Shown here: positions 22,039 through 31,291 of the stretch, one piece after another
Position numbering within the stretch: position 1 is the stretch's first letter
Layout: each line of letters begins with the position of its first letter
Origin: an uncultured bacterium
GTDB lineage: Bacteria; Patescibacteriota; Patescibacteriia; Patescibacteriales; UBA12465
DNA: 41,961 nucleotides
NCBI GenBank assembly: GCA_903945435.1
Contig: CAJAVM010000008.1
Location: 67,812-109,772, forward strand
Direction: 5' to 3'
Notes under the pieces: generated by a model
Seen by the model: only the letters and a program-made list of their open reading frames with translations
Database searches by the model: none
What the model was told of the DNA's origin: nothing
Position numbers and translations under genes: made by a program

Positions 22039-24588
22039 ATGATAAATAATAATCAGAAAATTAGAAAAGAAGATTTAGAAAGAGAAAGGTACTCTAGTTT
22101 TGTTGTTGACTTAAGAAAACAAGTCTCTCCCTTAAATCAGTCTTCTGAAAACTTTTCGAGAAAAGCAATCAAAAAACCTAAATTTTCTTTAGCATTTAAG
22201 CCTAAGAAAACTTCACTTTTTTATGATTTTAGAAAGCTATTTTATAAAAAACAAAATCGCGTTGGTGATAAATTTAAAGATTTTAGTGATTCAGTTATTG
22301 ATTCTATTAAAAAAACCGATTTTTCATTTTCAAAAAAAGATTTTTCTTTTTTAAAAAATCTTTTAAAAATAAAATGGAGAAAAAAGCAAAATTTTTGGCA
22401 AAGAGAGATTTCTCGTCAACATCGAATTCTTAGTTCTCGATTTAAATTAAATAAGGCCGAAAGATTGGGGGTAGCTGAAGCGAAGGTAGTTTGGTATCAG
22501 TCAATTTTTTCATTTGTGATAGTTTTAGTTTTAATTATCATGCCGATTAAATTGCTATCCTATTTTGAATTATTAGATATAAGTAGTTTGGAGGCCAAGG
22601 TGATGAATAAATCTAAGGCAGCCTTCAATAATTTATTGGCGGCGACTGATTCTGTCTCTACCCTTGATTTTAAAGAGGCCGATGCTGAGTTTTCTAAAGC
22701 TGGACAAGGGTTTTTAAAAGCCCAGGATGATCTAAGTATTATTAGCGATTCGTTATTATTTTTAGCTTCTTGGTCTAGTGACCCTAAAATAAAATTAGCA
22801 GCTGAAAGTAAAAAATTTTTAGCAGCCGGCGCAGTTAGTTCTTCTTTGGGAAGAAATTTAGTGCTGGCAACAGATAGTCTTTTTAATCAAAAGGATAAAG
22901 ATATTGATTTTATTGTTGCTCTGGAAAATTTTTCTAAATACGGCCATCTAGCGGTAGCCGACGCCAAAGAATTAGATAGAATAGTTGCGAGTATTAATTT
23001 TAAAAATTTACCCTTGGAATATCAAGAGCAGTTTATTGCCTTATCTGCTCAAGCTCGACTTTTAAGTTCTAATCTTGATAGTTTTGTTTCCGTGGTTGAT
23101 AAAACAAAAGACATTCTTGGTTTAACTAGGGATAAAAGATATTTACTTATTTTTCAGAACAATGCTGAGCTCAGGGCTTCGGGGGGATTTTTAGGTAGCT
23201 ATGCTTTGGTTGATTTGAGTGGCGGTAAAATTAAAAATTTAGAAGTTCCTGGTGGCGGTTCTTATGATACGGAAGGAGCGATGAAGGTTAAAGTAAAGGC
23301 GCCTGAACCTTTATGGCCCGTTAATCCTTTATGGCATTTCTGGGATGCAAATTGGTGGCCAGATTGGAAAACTACTTCCAAAAATTTAATGTGGTTTTAT
23401 GAAAAAAGTGATGGCCCAACGGTTGATGGAGTTATTAGTTTAACACCAACCGTAGTCGAAAGACTTTTAGGGATTACTGGGCCGATTGATTTAACGGCCG
23501 AGTATGGGATTGTGATAGATAGTCAAAATTTTTGGGAAACCATTGAAAAAATTGTTGAACATAAAAATTTAGTAAAGACTAATCCCGAAGCGACGGTTGT
23601 CTTTAAAGATTCTAAAGAAGAGATTAAATCTTCTATCCCTCTCGAACAAGGCTTAGCAGAAAATTCCGAAAATAAACCTAAAAAAATTATTGGTGATTTG
23701 ATGGCAAAAATTTTAGAAGTTTTACCATCTAAACTTACTCAGGATAATTTAATTAAGATTATTTCTTTGTTTGAAGAGAGTATGGCTGAAAAACAGATTA
23801 TGTTTTATTTTACTGATCCAGTATTGCAACAAGAAGCTAGTGATAGAAATTGGGCCGGGGAAGTTAAATCTACAAATCGCGATTATTTAATGGTAGTAAA
23901 TACAAATATCGCCGGTCAGAAATCAGATAGAAAAATGACTGAAAAAATAGAACATATTTCTCGAGTGAGTGTTGATGGAAAAATTATTAATACTGTTAAA
24001 ATTATAAAAAATCATACCGGAACAGCAAATGAAGCTTTAACTGGAGTTCGAAATATTAATTGGCTTAGAGTTTATGTTCCGGCTGGTAGTCGTTTAATAT
24101 CTAATTCTGGTTTTATCACTCCTGATTTTTCTACAGCAGAAAAACCAGATAGTTCATGGGAAGATAGTGAATTTTTACAAAACGAAAGAGAGGCTAAAAC
24201 TGACTCAGCTACTGGATTAAAGATTTATTCAGAAAGCGGAAAGACTGTTTTTGCTGGTTGGGTTGTAGTTGATCCAGGGGAGATTATTGAAATAAATTTA
24301 GAATACGAATTACCTTTTAATTTCTTTGATGATAATAGTGAAAATTCAAATTTTCTTAATCGTTTGAATAAACTTCTTAATCCAGAATCAAGTAATTTGT
24401 GGCCGTATTCATTGTTGGTTCAAAAACAACCGGGTGCTAAACCAAGTGATTTTTATAGTCATCTTTATCTCCCTGTAGGAATTGATGCTTTTTGGAAACA
24501 TCCAGAAAATTTAAATTGGGCAGATGGCTGGGAAATTTCTAATCAGATTAACGCTGATAAATATTTTTCCGTTTTGCTTAAGAAATAA
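22039..24588 (+). CDS. DUF4012-domain membrane protein
   Basis: 849 residues. An unusually long, very basic N-terminal tail (1-150, many KK and RK pairs) should stay in the cytoplasm. A single membrane helix follows (about 152-175). The outside part has a helical stretch (about 185-350), then the DUF4012 core beginning YLLIFQNNAELRASGGFLGSYALVDLSGGKI (about 369-399) and continuing through WDANWWPDWKTTSKNLMWFYEKS. The function of DUF4012 is unknown; members are common in CPR and Actinobacteria and lie near glycan genes, as here between GT4 and another large surface protein (3 and 12 bp gaps). A role in glycan or adhesin assembly is inference. Confidence 0.88.
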   Translation: MINNNQKIRKEDLERERYSSFVVDLRKQVSPLNQSSENFSRKAIKKPKFSLAFKPKKTSLFYDFRKLFYKKQNRVGDKFKDFSDSVIDSIKKTDFSFSKKDFSFLKNLLKIKWRKKQNFWQREISRQHRILSSRFKLNKAERLGVAEAKVVWYQSIFSFVIVLVLIIMPIKLLSYFELLDISSLEAKVMNKSKAAFNNLLAATDSVSTLDFKEADAEFSKAGQGFLKAQDDLSIISDSLLFLASWSSDPKIKLAAESKKFLAAGAVSSSLGRNLVLATDSLFNQKDKDIDFIVALENFSKYGHLAVADAKELDRIVASINFKNLPLEYQEQFIALSAQARLLSSNLDSFVSVVDKTKDILGLTRDKRYLLIFQNNAELRASGGFLGSYALVDLSGGKIKNLEVPGGGSYDTEGAMKVKVKAPEPLWPVNPLWHFWDANWWPDWKTTSKNLMWFYEKSDGPTVDGVISLTPTVVERLLGITGPIDLTAEYGIVIDSQNFWETIEKIVEHKNLVKTNPEATVVFKDSKEEIKSSIPLEQGLAENSENKPKKIIGDLMAKILEVLPSKLTQDNLIKIISLFEESMAEKQIMFYFTDPVLQQEASDRNWAGEVKSTNRDYLMVVNTNIAGQKSDRKMTEKIEHISRVSVDGKIINTVKIIKNHTGTANEALTGVRNINWLRVYVPAGSRLISNSGFITPDFSTAEKPDSSWEDSEFLQNEREAKTDSATGLKIYSESGKTVFAGWVVVDPGEIIEINLEYELPFNFFDDNSENSNFLNRLNKLLNPESSNLWPYSLLVQKQPGAKPSDFYSHLYLPVGIDAFWKHPENLNWADGWEISNQINADKYFSVLLKK

Positions 24589-24600
24589 CCAATTATATAT

Positions 24601-26643
24601 ATGTCGGAAACAAGAAAAATAAAAAAAACAATTCGGATTGACCAAGAAAGTGCCTCAGGGCTTTCAGCTTTTACCGAACGACCTATGCCGACTGAACATG
24701 AAGTTGCTAGTTTTGAAAGAGTTGTTGATCGCGAAGTTCGGGAGCAAGAAATGGAATCTCACTTAACGGAAATATATCGCGATAAAAAAGGGAGGATGGT
24801 TGATGTAAAGAAAATGACTGTTAAAAAAAGACAGTTAGTTGTTATTAAAATGTTTAAGAGATTATTGATTGTTAGCTTGCTATCACTGGTTTCTTATTTC
24901 GCTTATTTTTATTTTTTTGCTCGTGGTAATGATATGGGTGGCTTGGAATTTTCTATTTCTGCTCCAGAAAGAATGGTTGCTGGCGAAGAAATATCGTATG
25001 AAGTCGAGTATTACAATCCGACTAAGTTTGCTATGTCGCGTATTAAGTTGGAATTAACATATCCAGAGAATTTTATTTTTTCTAGCTCATCAATAGCACC
25101 AACAAATAGTAATTACGGTTTTGATTTACCTAATTTACCATCTGGCGGGAGATATTCAGTAACAGTGAGAGGAATTATTATTGATAAAACTGATGCGGTT
25201 AAAATAATTTCTGGTCGTTTAAATTATATACCGCTGAATTTTTCTAGTGAATTTAAAAAAGAAAGTTCAGACGCTACGATTGTGAGTGGTAATGGTTTTC
25301 AAATTGGAGTTGATTCTCCGGGGATGGCCTTTGTGAATCAAGACAATGAACTCAGTCTTTCATTTTTTGATGTTAGTAATAATTATTTCGGGGATTTTAA
25401 TTTGGAATTTGCTTTACCAGAAGGGGCGACTATTAACTTGGATAATGGTAGTAATGAAAAGAATGCGAGCTCTAGTGATGATAAGGCGGTAAATACAGCT
25501 GGTATTTTTGTGGCGACGCCATCATCTACTAAAATGTTGATTACGCCAGATGTTTCTGGCAAATGGTTATGGTTAATTTCCAATTTAGATAAAAATACGG
25601 CGTTAGAAAAAATCAATTTTAAATATCAGATGAAGAATCAACCAGTTGATGCACAAATTATAATTAGACTTAGTAAAAAATTAGCTGATGGTAAGAAAAT
25701 CGTATTTTGGGAACAGGTAATTAGTCCGGAAATTATTAAGAGTGATTTAAATTTAACCTTATTTTTAAATGGTTCAAAAAATAATGGAGCCGCTAGTTTC
25801 GGAGATACTTTAAGTTATACTTTAAACTATAGTAATAAAGGGGAGAATACTTTCAAGGATGCAGTTATTATGGCAGTTTTAACAAATCCTTTTCTTGATT
25901 GGACGGCTTTAAAAATGGAGCAGGATGGTGATGTAAGAACGGGAAAAATGATTGTTTGGACCAAGAAAGATATTCCGGCGCTAGCCGAGGTTAGGCCTGG
26001 AGACGAGGGAGAAATTATTTTTACGATTCCAATTAAAAATTATCAGGATGGAGATTTCGGTAAGGATTTGCAAATCTCTGCTTACTCACAGTATGGCGTT
26101 AATAATAAGGAATCTGCCGAAGGTCAAAATAAAAGCAATGTAATTCTTACAAAAATAAATAGCGACCTTTCTTTAGCTGAGGAAATAAGATATTTTGATG
26201 ATAATAATTCTCCGGTTGGCTCAGGTCCTTTACCACCTATAGTCGGTCAGAAAAGTAGTTTTAAAGTTTATTGGACTGTAAAAAATAATTTACATGAAAT
26301 AAGAGGCGCGGAAGTAGTTCTAAATTTACCGGCTCAGGTTAAATGGGATGCACAGTCGTCTGTTAGTACTGGAAGTATTTACTATGACGAAAATAAACAT
26401 GCAGTTATTTGGAATATAGGTCTTTTGCCAGTTTCTATTTATCAGGCTAACGCTTCTTTTTCTATTTCGGTTACGCCATCAATCTCTGACCAGGATAAAA
26501 TTTTAATTCTTTCTCCCGGAGCAACGATTACCGCGTCAGATAATGAGACACAATCGCTAATTATTAAAAAAACAACTCCCAAAACAACTAGATTAGAAGA
26601 TGATGATATTGCGAATTTAAATAACCCTGGTAGAGTTCAATAG
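24601..26643 (+). CDS. Large Ig/DUF11-like repeat membrane protein
   Basis: 680 residues. A charged cytoplasmic tail (1-85) precedes a membrane helix (about 86-107, FKRLLIVSLLSLVSYFAYFYFF). The outer part carries beta-rich units reading like DUF11 or CARDB domains: ISAPERMVAGEEISYEVEYYNPTKFAMSRI (about 118-147), NNGAASFGDTLSYTLNYSNKGENTF (about 395-420) and VGQKSSFKVYWTVKNNLHEIRGAEVVLNLP (about 546-575). Such domains act as extracellular stalks. The tail organisation mirrors that of the upstream DUF4012 protein, which suggests that both are contacted from inside the cell. Precise function unknown. It ends ARLEDDDIANLNNPGRVQ-like, polar and without a sorting signal. Confidence 0.8.
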   Translation: MSETRKIKKTIRIDQESASGLSAFTERPMPTEHEVASFERVVDREVREQEMESHLTEIYRDKKGRMVDVKKMTVKKRQLVVIKMFKRLLIVSLLSLVSYFAYFYFFARGNDMGGLEFSISAPERMVAGEEISYEVEYYNPTKFAMSRIKLELTYPENFIFSSSSIAPTNSNYGFDLPNLPSGGRYSVTVRGIIIDKTDAVKIISGRLNYIPLNFSSEFKKESSDATIVSGNGFQIGVDSPGMAFVNQDNELSLSFFDVSNNYFGDFNLEFALPEGATINLDNGSNEKNASSSDDKAVNTAGIFVATPSSTKMLITPDVSGKWLWLISNLDKNTALEKINFKYQMKNQPVDAQIIIRLSKKLADGKKIVFWEQVISPEIIKSDLNLTLFLNGSKNNGAASFGDTLSYTLNYSNKGENTFKDAVIMAVLTNPFLDWTALKMEQDGDVRTGKMIVWTKKDIPALAEVRPGDEGEIIFTIPIKNYQDGDFGKDLQISAYSQYGVNNKESAEGQNKSNVILTKINSDLSLAEEIRYFDDNNSPVGSGPLPPIVGQKSSFKVYWTVKNNLHEIRGAEVVLNLPAQVKWDAQSSVSTGSIYYDENKHAVIWNIGLLPVSIYQANASFSISVTPSISDQDKILILSPGATITASDNETQSLIIKKTTPKTTRLEDDDIANLNNPGRVQ

Positions 26644-26648
26644 ATTTT

Positions 26649-27746
26649 ATGTTTAAAGTATTAAAAATAAAAAAGAATGGTTTACGCCAAGGGGAGCTTA
26701 AAACTCCTCATGGTCTTTTAAAGACCCCCTTTTATATGCCAGATGCGACTAGAGGGTTTGTGAAGTTAACTAATAACGAAGAAATAAAAATGACTGGAAC
26801 GCAAGCATTGGTTGTTAATACTTTTCATCTTTATTTGCAGCCGGGATTAAAAATAATTAATCAAGCGGGCGGAATACATAAATTTATGAATTGGTCCGGT
26901 CCCTTACTTTCTGATTCCGGCGGATTTCAGGTTTTTTCCTTGATTCATAAAAATAGCCAGATGGGGAAAATCACGGATGATAAAGTTATTTTTAAATCGC
27001 CGCTAGACGGCTCTAAGCACGAGCTTACTCCTGAGAAGTCAATTCAGATTCAATTTGATTTAGGGGTTGATATGATGGTTTGTTTAGATGATTGTCCGCC
27101 TAATGAATTTTCACGTTCAGATTTAGAAAAAGCAGTGGTGCGTACTCTGGCTTGGGCAAAAAGATGTAAAATTGAATACGAAAAACAGATAAAAAAACGT
27201 AAATTAAAAGGTGTAAAACGTCCACTTTTATTTTCCGTTATTCAAGGTGGGGCTGAAATAGATTTGCGTGAGCATTGTGCTAAGGAGTTAGTTAAAATTG
27301 GTTTTGACGGATATGGTTTTGGTGCTAGGCCGGTTGATAAAGAGGGAAATTTTTTGGAAGAGGTTTTAGCAAAAACGGCTAGTTTTATTCCGGCTAATGC
27401 CTTGCGATTCGCCCTGGGTATAGGAACTCCGGAAGATATTAGACGTTGTGCTTTGATGGGTTGGGATATGTTTGATTGTGTAATTCCAACGCGCGAAGGT
27501 CGCCACGGAAAGCTATTTCTTAATACGCAAAAATTAAAATACGAAACAATTAATATAAATAATGCTAAGTTTGCCCTAGATTTTAAGCCAATTAATATAA
27601 AAAGTTGTCTCCCGGGGCTCAAACAACATTCCCGAGCTTACTTGCACCATTTATTTCGTTTACAGGAGCCTTTAGGGCATAAATTAGCTAGTTTAAATAA
27701 TCTCGAATTTTATCAAAATATTATTAAAAGTCTTGATAAAATATAG
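26649..27746 (+). CDS. tgt: tRNA-guanine transglycosylase family protein, divergent
   Basis: 365 residues, bacterial length. Conserved parts: FYMPDATRGFVK (28-39), NTFHLYLQPG, LLSDSGGFQVFSL with general acid D89, CLDDCPP (146-151), VIQGG (197-201), ALGIGTPEDI and MFDCVIPTREGRHG with nucleophile D276. Two departures stand out. The loop normally YAIGGLSVGEP reads YGFGARPVDKE (222-232), altering residues that hold preQ1. The zinc motif CxCxxC before SRAYLHHLF is replaced by S319, L321 and L324, with only one nearby cysteine (C320), while H333 remains. So it may use another base or be structurally stabilised differently. It ends the envelope operon, 5 bp after the Ig-repeat gene. No queuosine genes are present. 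Confidence 0.88.
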   Translation: MFKVLKIKKNGLRQGELKTPHGLLKTPFYMPDATRGFVKLTNNEEIKMTGTQALVVNTFHLYLQPGLKIINQAGGIHKFMNWSGPLLSDSGGFQVFSLIHKNSQMGKITDDKVIFKSPLDGSKHELTPEKSIQIQFDLGVDMMVCLDDCPPNEFSRSDLEKAVVRTLAWAKRCKIEYEKQIKKRKLKGVKRPLLFSVIQGGAEIDLREHCAKELVKIGFDGYGFGARPVDKEGNFLEEVLAKTASFIPANALRFALGIGTPEDIRRCALMGWDMFDCVIPTREGRHGKLFLNTQKLKYETININNAKFALDFKPINIKSCLPGLKQHSRAYLHHLFRLQEPLGHKLASLNNLEFYQNIIKSLDKI

Positions 27747-27761
27747 TTTTTACATTATACT
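27733..27761 (+). promoter_or_regulatory. Promoter of pyk-eno
   Basis: TTGATA (27733-27738), 17 nt, TATACT (27756-27761), giving a start near 27768 and a leader of about 24 nt. The -35 lies inside the last codons of tgt. Confidence 0.7.
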
Positions 27762-27791
27762 AGCTGGGTAATTAATAATTTATAATTTACT

Positions 27792-28820
27792 ATGAACACC
27801 AAAATTATCGCTACCATCGGACCAAAAAGTGAGGCTCCAGAAAAATTAACTGAATTGCTTAATGCCGGAGTTGATATTATTAGAGTTAACTTCTCTCATG
27901 CTAGCTATGATCAGTATAAGAGAATTAGAACTTTTATTTTGAATTTTAACAAAGAATATAAAAGAAATGTTGCTATTTTACTAGACCTTCAAGGTCCGAG
28001 GATTAGAGTTGGAAAAATGCCGGAAGGGGGAATAACTATGGAAGAGGGGGGTATATATAATTTTATATTTTCTTCAGAACCACATAAAAAAGGTGGCGTT
28101 ATCCCAATTGATAACAAGGAATTACATCTTGATATCAAAAAGAATCAACCTTTATTTTTATGTAATGGAGAAATAGAACTAGTTGTTACTGCGGTTAAGG
28201 GAAAAAATATTACTGCTAAAGTTATTCACGGCGGATTGCTTACCTCTAATAAAGGTATTAATGTTCCTGATACTAATATGCGTAAGGGAGGGCTTACTCC
28301 TAAAGATGTTAAAGATTTAAATTTTGGTTTAAAAGTTGGAGTGGAGTATGTTGGTTTATCTTTTGTGCAGACTGCAACTGACGTTTTAAAGTTAAGAAAA
28401 CTAATTGGTAAAAATAAAAATGTTAAAATAATTTCTAAAATTGAAAGAGCTATTGCCTTAAAGAATATTGATAAGATTATTATTGTCTCCGATATGATTA
28501 TGATTGCGCGTGGCGATTTGGGAATTGAAACTCCGATTGAAGAATTACCGCTCGTACAAAAGAATCTAATTAGACATGCTCATTGGCATAGAACTCCTGC
28601 TATTATTGCGACTCAAGTTATGACCTCAATGATTAAAAGCCAAAGTCCAACCAGGGCGGAAATTAGTGATATTGCAAATGCAGTTTTAGATGGAGCTGAT
28701 ATTGTTATGTTATCTGATGAAACAGCAGTTGGCGACCATGCTCTTGCAGCCGTGAAGATGTTAAAAAAAGTTATTAACAGAACTGAACAGTATGTTAATA
28801 AGACTCATATTAATTTTTAA
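27792..28820 (+). CDS. pyk: Pyruvate kinase, short form without the C-terminal domain
   Basis: 342 residues, against about 470 in the usual enzyme. The barrel is present: TKIIATIGPKSE, IIRVNFSHASYDQY, ILLDLQGPRIRVG, the small B domain (about 70-160), ISKIERAIALKNID with the catalytic lysine, MIARGDLGIETPIEELPLVQKN, IIATQVMTSMIKSQSPTRAEISDIANAVLDGADIVMLSDETAVG. The frame stops shortly after the barrel, so the C-terminal domain that carries allosteric sites and tetramer contacts is missing. It should still turn phosphoenolpyruvate and ADP into pyruvate and ATP. It is 9 bp upstream of eno, which makes its substrate. Confidence 0.94.
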   Translation: MNTKIIATIGPKSEAPEKLTELLNAGVDIIRVNFSHASYDQYKRIRTFILNFNKEYKRNVAILLDLQGPRIRVGKMPEGGITMEEGGIYNFIFSSEPHKKGGVIPIDNKELHLDIKKNQPLFLCNGEIELVVTAVKGKNITAKVIHGGLLTSNKGINVPDTNMRKGGLTPKDVKDLNFGLKVGVEYVGLSFVQTATDVLKLRKLIGKNKNVKIISKIERAIALKNIDKIIIVSDMIMIARGDLGIETPIEELPLVQKNLIRHAHWHRTPAIIATQVMTSMIKSQSPTRAEISDIANAVLDGADIVMLSDETAVGDHALAAVKMLKKVINRTEQYVNKTHINF

Positions 28821-28829
28821 TTATTACTT

Positions 28830-30119
28830 ATGAAGATTATATCAATTACCGCCAGAGAAGTTCTGGACTCAAGAGGGAATCCAACAGTGGCTGCTAAAGT
28901 AACTCTAGATAATGGAGCGATGGGAACCGCCATGGTTCCAAGTGGAGCTTCAACTGGAAGTTATGAAGCAGTTGAGTTGAGAGATGGTGATAAGAAATTT
29001 TATAATGGCCAGGGAGTATTAACCGCGGTTAAAAATGTTGAAACTAAAATAGCACCCGCCTTAGTTGGTTTAAACCCGGAAGACCAGAAGCAAATAGATG
29101 AAATTATGTTGGCTTTAGACCATACTGAAAATAAGGCTAATTTAGGCGCTAATGCAATGTTAGCAGTCTCCATTGCAGTTTCTAGAGCGGCGGCGGCGGG
29201 ATTGGGTCAGCCTTTATATAAATATTTAACCAAGTTTAATCCAGATTTTTCCGGAGTATATAATTTACCAATGCCGATGATGAATGTTCTAAACGGCGGT
29301 AAGCATGCTGATTGGGCGACTGATATTCAGGAATATATGATTTTACCGGTTGGTGCTCAAACAATGTCTCAGGCAGTAAGAATGTGTGCGGAAATATATC
29401 AATCATTGAAGAAAGTTCTAAAAGGAAAAGCATACGCTATTTCTGTTGGTGATGAAGGTGGTTTTGCGCCAGCAGTAAAAAGTAATGAAGAAGCTTTTGA
29501 ATTGTTAGCAGAAGCAGTGAGCGCGGCAGGCTATCAATTAGGAACTGATATAATTTTTGGTATTGATGCAGCGGCAACTGAATTCTATGCTGAAGGAAAA
29601 TATAATTTACATAAAGAAGGGAAGTCTTTGAATAGCTCTGAATTAGCTGATTTTTATAAAGATTTAATGACTAAGCATCCAATTTATTCTTTTGAAGATA
29701 TTTTTGCTGAAGATGATTGGAGTGGTTTTCAGGATTTCTTAAAAAATAATCCCGATAGACAATTGGTTGGCGATGATTTGTATGTAACTAATGTTAAAAG
29801 ACTAGAAAGAGGTATTGCTGAACATACTTCGAATTCTATTTTGATTAAATTAAACCAAATTGGAACTTTATCGGAGACAGTTGATTCGATTTTGCTTGCT
29901 CGCAGAAATAATATGACTTCAGTTATATCTCATCGCAGTGGTGAGACCGAAGATTCTTTTATTGCCGACTTAGCAGCTGCTATGGGAACCGGCCAGATAA
30001 AGACTGGTGCTCCCGCTCGTTCAGAAAGAACGGCTAAGTATAATCGATTAATGGAAATAGAAGATGAGCTTGAGGGCAAGTCGGTGTTATCTAGCTTTCC
30101 ATTTTTCTCTAAAAAATAA
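28830..30119 (+). CDS. eno: Enolase
   Basis: 429 residues, complete. The start MKIISITAREVLDSRGNPTVAAKV is typical. The moving loop GASTGSYEAVELRDGD, the signature LLKLNQIGTLSET-like segment (here ILIKLNQIGTLSETVDSI), VGDEGGFAP, the Mg-binding FGIDAAA, SFEDIFAEDDW and GDDLYVTN, and SHRSGETEDSFIADLA are all present. It converts 2-phosphoglycerate to phosphoenolpyruvate. Co-transcription with pyk joins the last two steps of glycolysis. A terminator follows directly. Confidence 0.98.
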   Translation: MKIISITAREVLDSRGNPTVAAKVTLDNGAMGTAMVPSGASTGSYEAVELRDGDKKFYNGQGVLTAVKNVETKIAPALVGLNPEDQKQIDEIMLALDHTENKANLGANAMLAVSIAVSRAAAAGLGQPLYKYLTKFNPDFSGVYNLPMPMMNVLNGGKHADWATDIQEYMILPVGAQTMSQAVRMCAEIYQSLKKVLKGKAYAISVGDEGGFAPAVKSNEEAFELLAEAVSAAGYQLGTDIIFGIDAAATEFYAEGKYNLHKEGKSLNSSELADFYKDLMTKHPIYSFEDIFAEDDWSGFQDFLKNNPDRQLVGDDLYVTNVKRLERGIAEHTSNSILIKLNQIGTLSETVDSILLARRNNMTSVISHRSGETEDSFIADLAAAMGTGQIKTGAPARSERTAKYNRLMEIEDELEGKSVLSSFPFFSKK

Positions 30120-30122
30120 ACT

Positions 30123-30148
30123 AAAAATCGCCTTTTATAGGCGATTTT
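30123..30148. terminator. Intrinsic terminator after eno
   Basis: AAAATCGCC and GGCGATTTT pair around TTTTATA (stem within 30123-30148). The T tract is only four long but the stem is strong. It ends 6 nt before the next start codon. Confidence 0.75.
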
Positions 30149-30154
30149 AAATAT

Positions 30155-31264
30155 ATGATGCAATTATTATTTTTTGCCGTTTCGGCGTTAATGTTGTTAT
30201 TCGGTCATTTTATCGCTTGGTTAGCAATTGTAAAGTTTTTTGGTTTAGCTACCGTTAATGCCAAGATTATTTCTGCGGTAATAATTTTAGCCTTATTCAT
30301 TTCGGCTATTCTTGCTTCTTATTTAATTCATAAATGGGATAATTTAGCAACGCGCTGGTATTATATGGTTGCCGGTTTCTGGATAGGAGTTTTACTTAAT
30401 CTTGGTTTAATGATTTTAGTTGTATTGGCTATTAAATTATTTGGCTTTTGGTTTGGATTTACTCCCGGAACACAGTTATTACAAATAATTTTAATTTTAG
30501 GAACAATCATTATTTCTGCTCTTGGTTTATTTAATGCTTTTACTCCAAAAGTAAAAGAATATGAAGTTAAGATAAAGGATTTACCAGTTTCTTGGTATGG
30601 AAAATCAGTTGTTCAGATTTCCGATGTACATCTCGGTCCAGTATATCGTAGACATTTTTTATCTCGAGTCGTTGATAGGGTAAATAATCTTGAACCAGAG
30701 GCAGTGTTTATTACTGGAGATTTGTTTGATGGAATGGAGGCAGATTTTTCATGGATGCACGAGCCATTTGCAAAATTAAAAACCAAGAAAGGTGTTTATT
30801 ATTCTTTTGGAAATCATGATTTATATTTAGGTTTTAACCGAGTCAAAGATTTATTAAAGGATGGTCAGGTTCAAATTCTTGATAATAAACTAGTGGTCGT
30901 TGACGATTTGCAGATTATTGGCATCAATTATTCGTTTAATCAGGATTTTGATTTATATGAAGCGATTTTAGAGAACTCTGGATATAGTGAAGCTAAACCA
31001 AGCATCTTGTTGTATCATGAACCAAAAAATATTAACCTTGCCTCAAAGGCCGGTATTGATTTACAGCTTTCCGGTCATACTCATCGCGGTCAACTCTTTC
31101 CTTTCGGGGCTCTAGCCAAATTAGCTTATAAGGGGTATGGTTATGGGTTGTTTGTGCGTGATGGCTTTTCGCTGATAGTAAGCAGCGGTCTTGGTACTTG
31201 GGGCCCACCGATGAGAACTCCTAATCGTAGCGAAATCGTAAAAATAACATTACAGCCATTATAA
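30155..31264 (+). CDS. Membrane-bound metallophosphoesterase (YkuE/YaeI-like)
   Basis: 369 residues. Four hydrophobic helices fill about residues 1-130. The C-terminal calcineurin-like domain carries QISDVHLGP (metal-binding D and H), FITGDLFDG, FGNHDLY, LLYHEPKN and LQLSGHTHRGQLFPF, the full metal set. YkuE-type enzymes are thought to cut phosphoester bonds of lipid or cell-envelope substrates; the substrate here is unknown. Two ATGs stand in tandem at 30155 and 30158. It is 27 bp upstream of rlmN. It begins only 6 nt after the eno terminator and no own promoter was found, so it may rely on read-through. Confidence 0.9.
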   Translation: MMQLLFFAVSALMLLFGHFIAWLAIVKFFGLATVNAKIISAVIILALFISAILASYLIHKWDNLATRWYYMVAGFWIGVLLNLGLMILVVLAIKLFGFWFGFTPGTQLLQIILILGTIIISALGLFNAFTPKVKEYEVKIKDLPVSWYGKSVVQISDVHLGPVYRRHFLSRVVDRVNNLEPEAVFITGDLFDGMEADFSWMHEPFAKLKTKKGVYYSFGNHDLYLGFNRVKDLLKDGQVQILDNKLVVVDDLQIIGINYSFNQDFDLYEAILENSGYSEAKPSILLYHEPKNINLASKAGIDLQLSGHTHRGQLFPFGALAKLAYKGYGYGLFVRDGFSLIVSSGLGTWGPPMRTPNRSEIVKITLQPL

Positions 31265-31291
31265 AAAGAATTTATTAATATTTTAATCAAG

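Noticed and set aside
27242-27622. 126-codon open frame antisense to tgt
   Set aside because: Antisense shadow of a well-conserved gene; composition does not look like a real protein.
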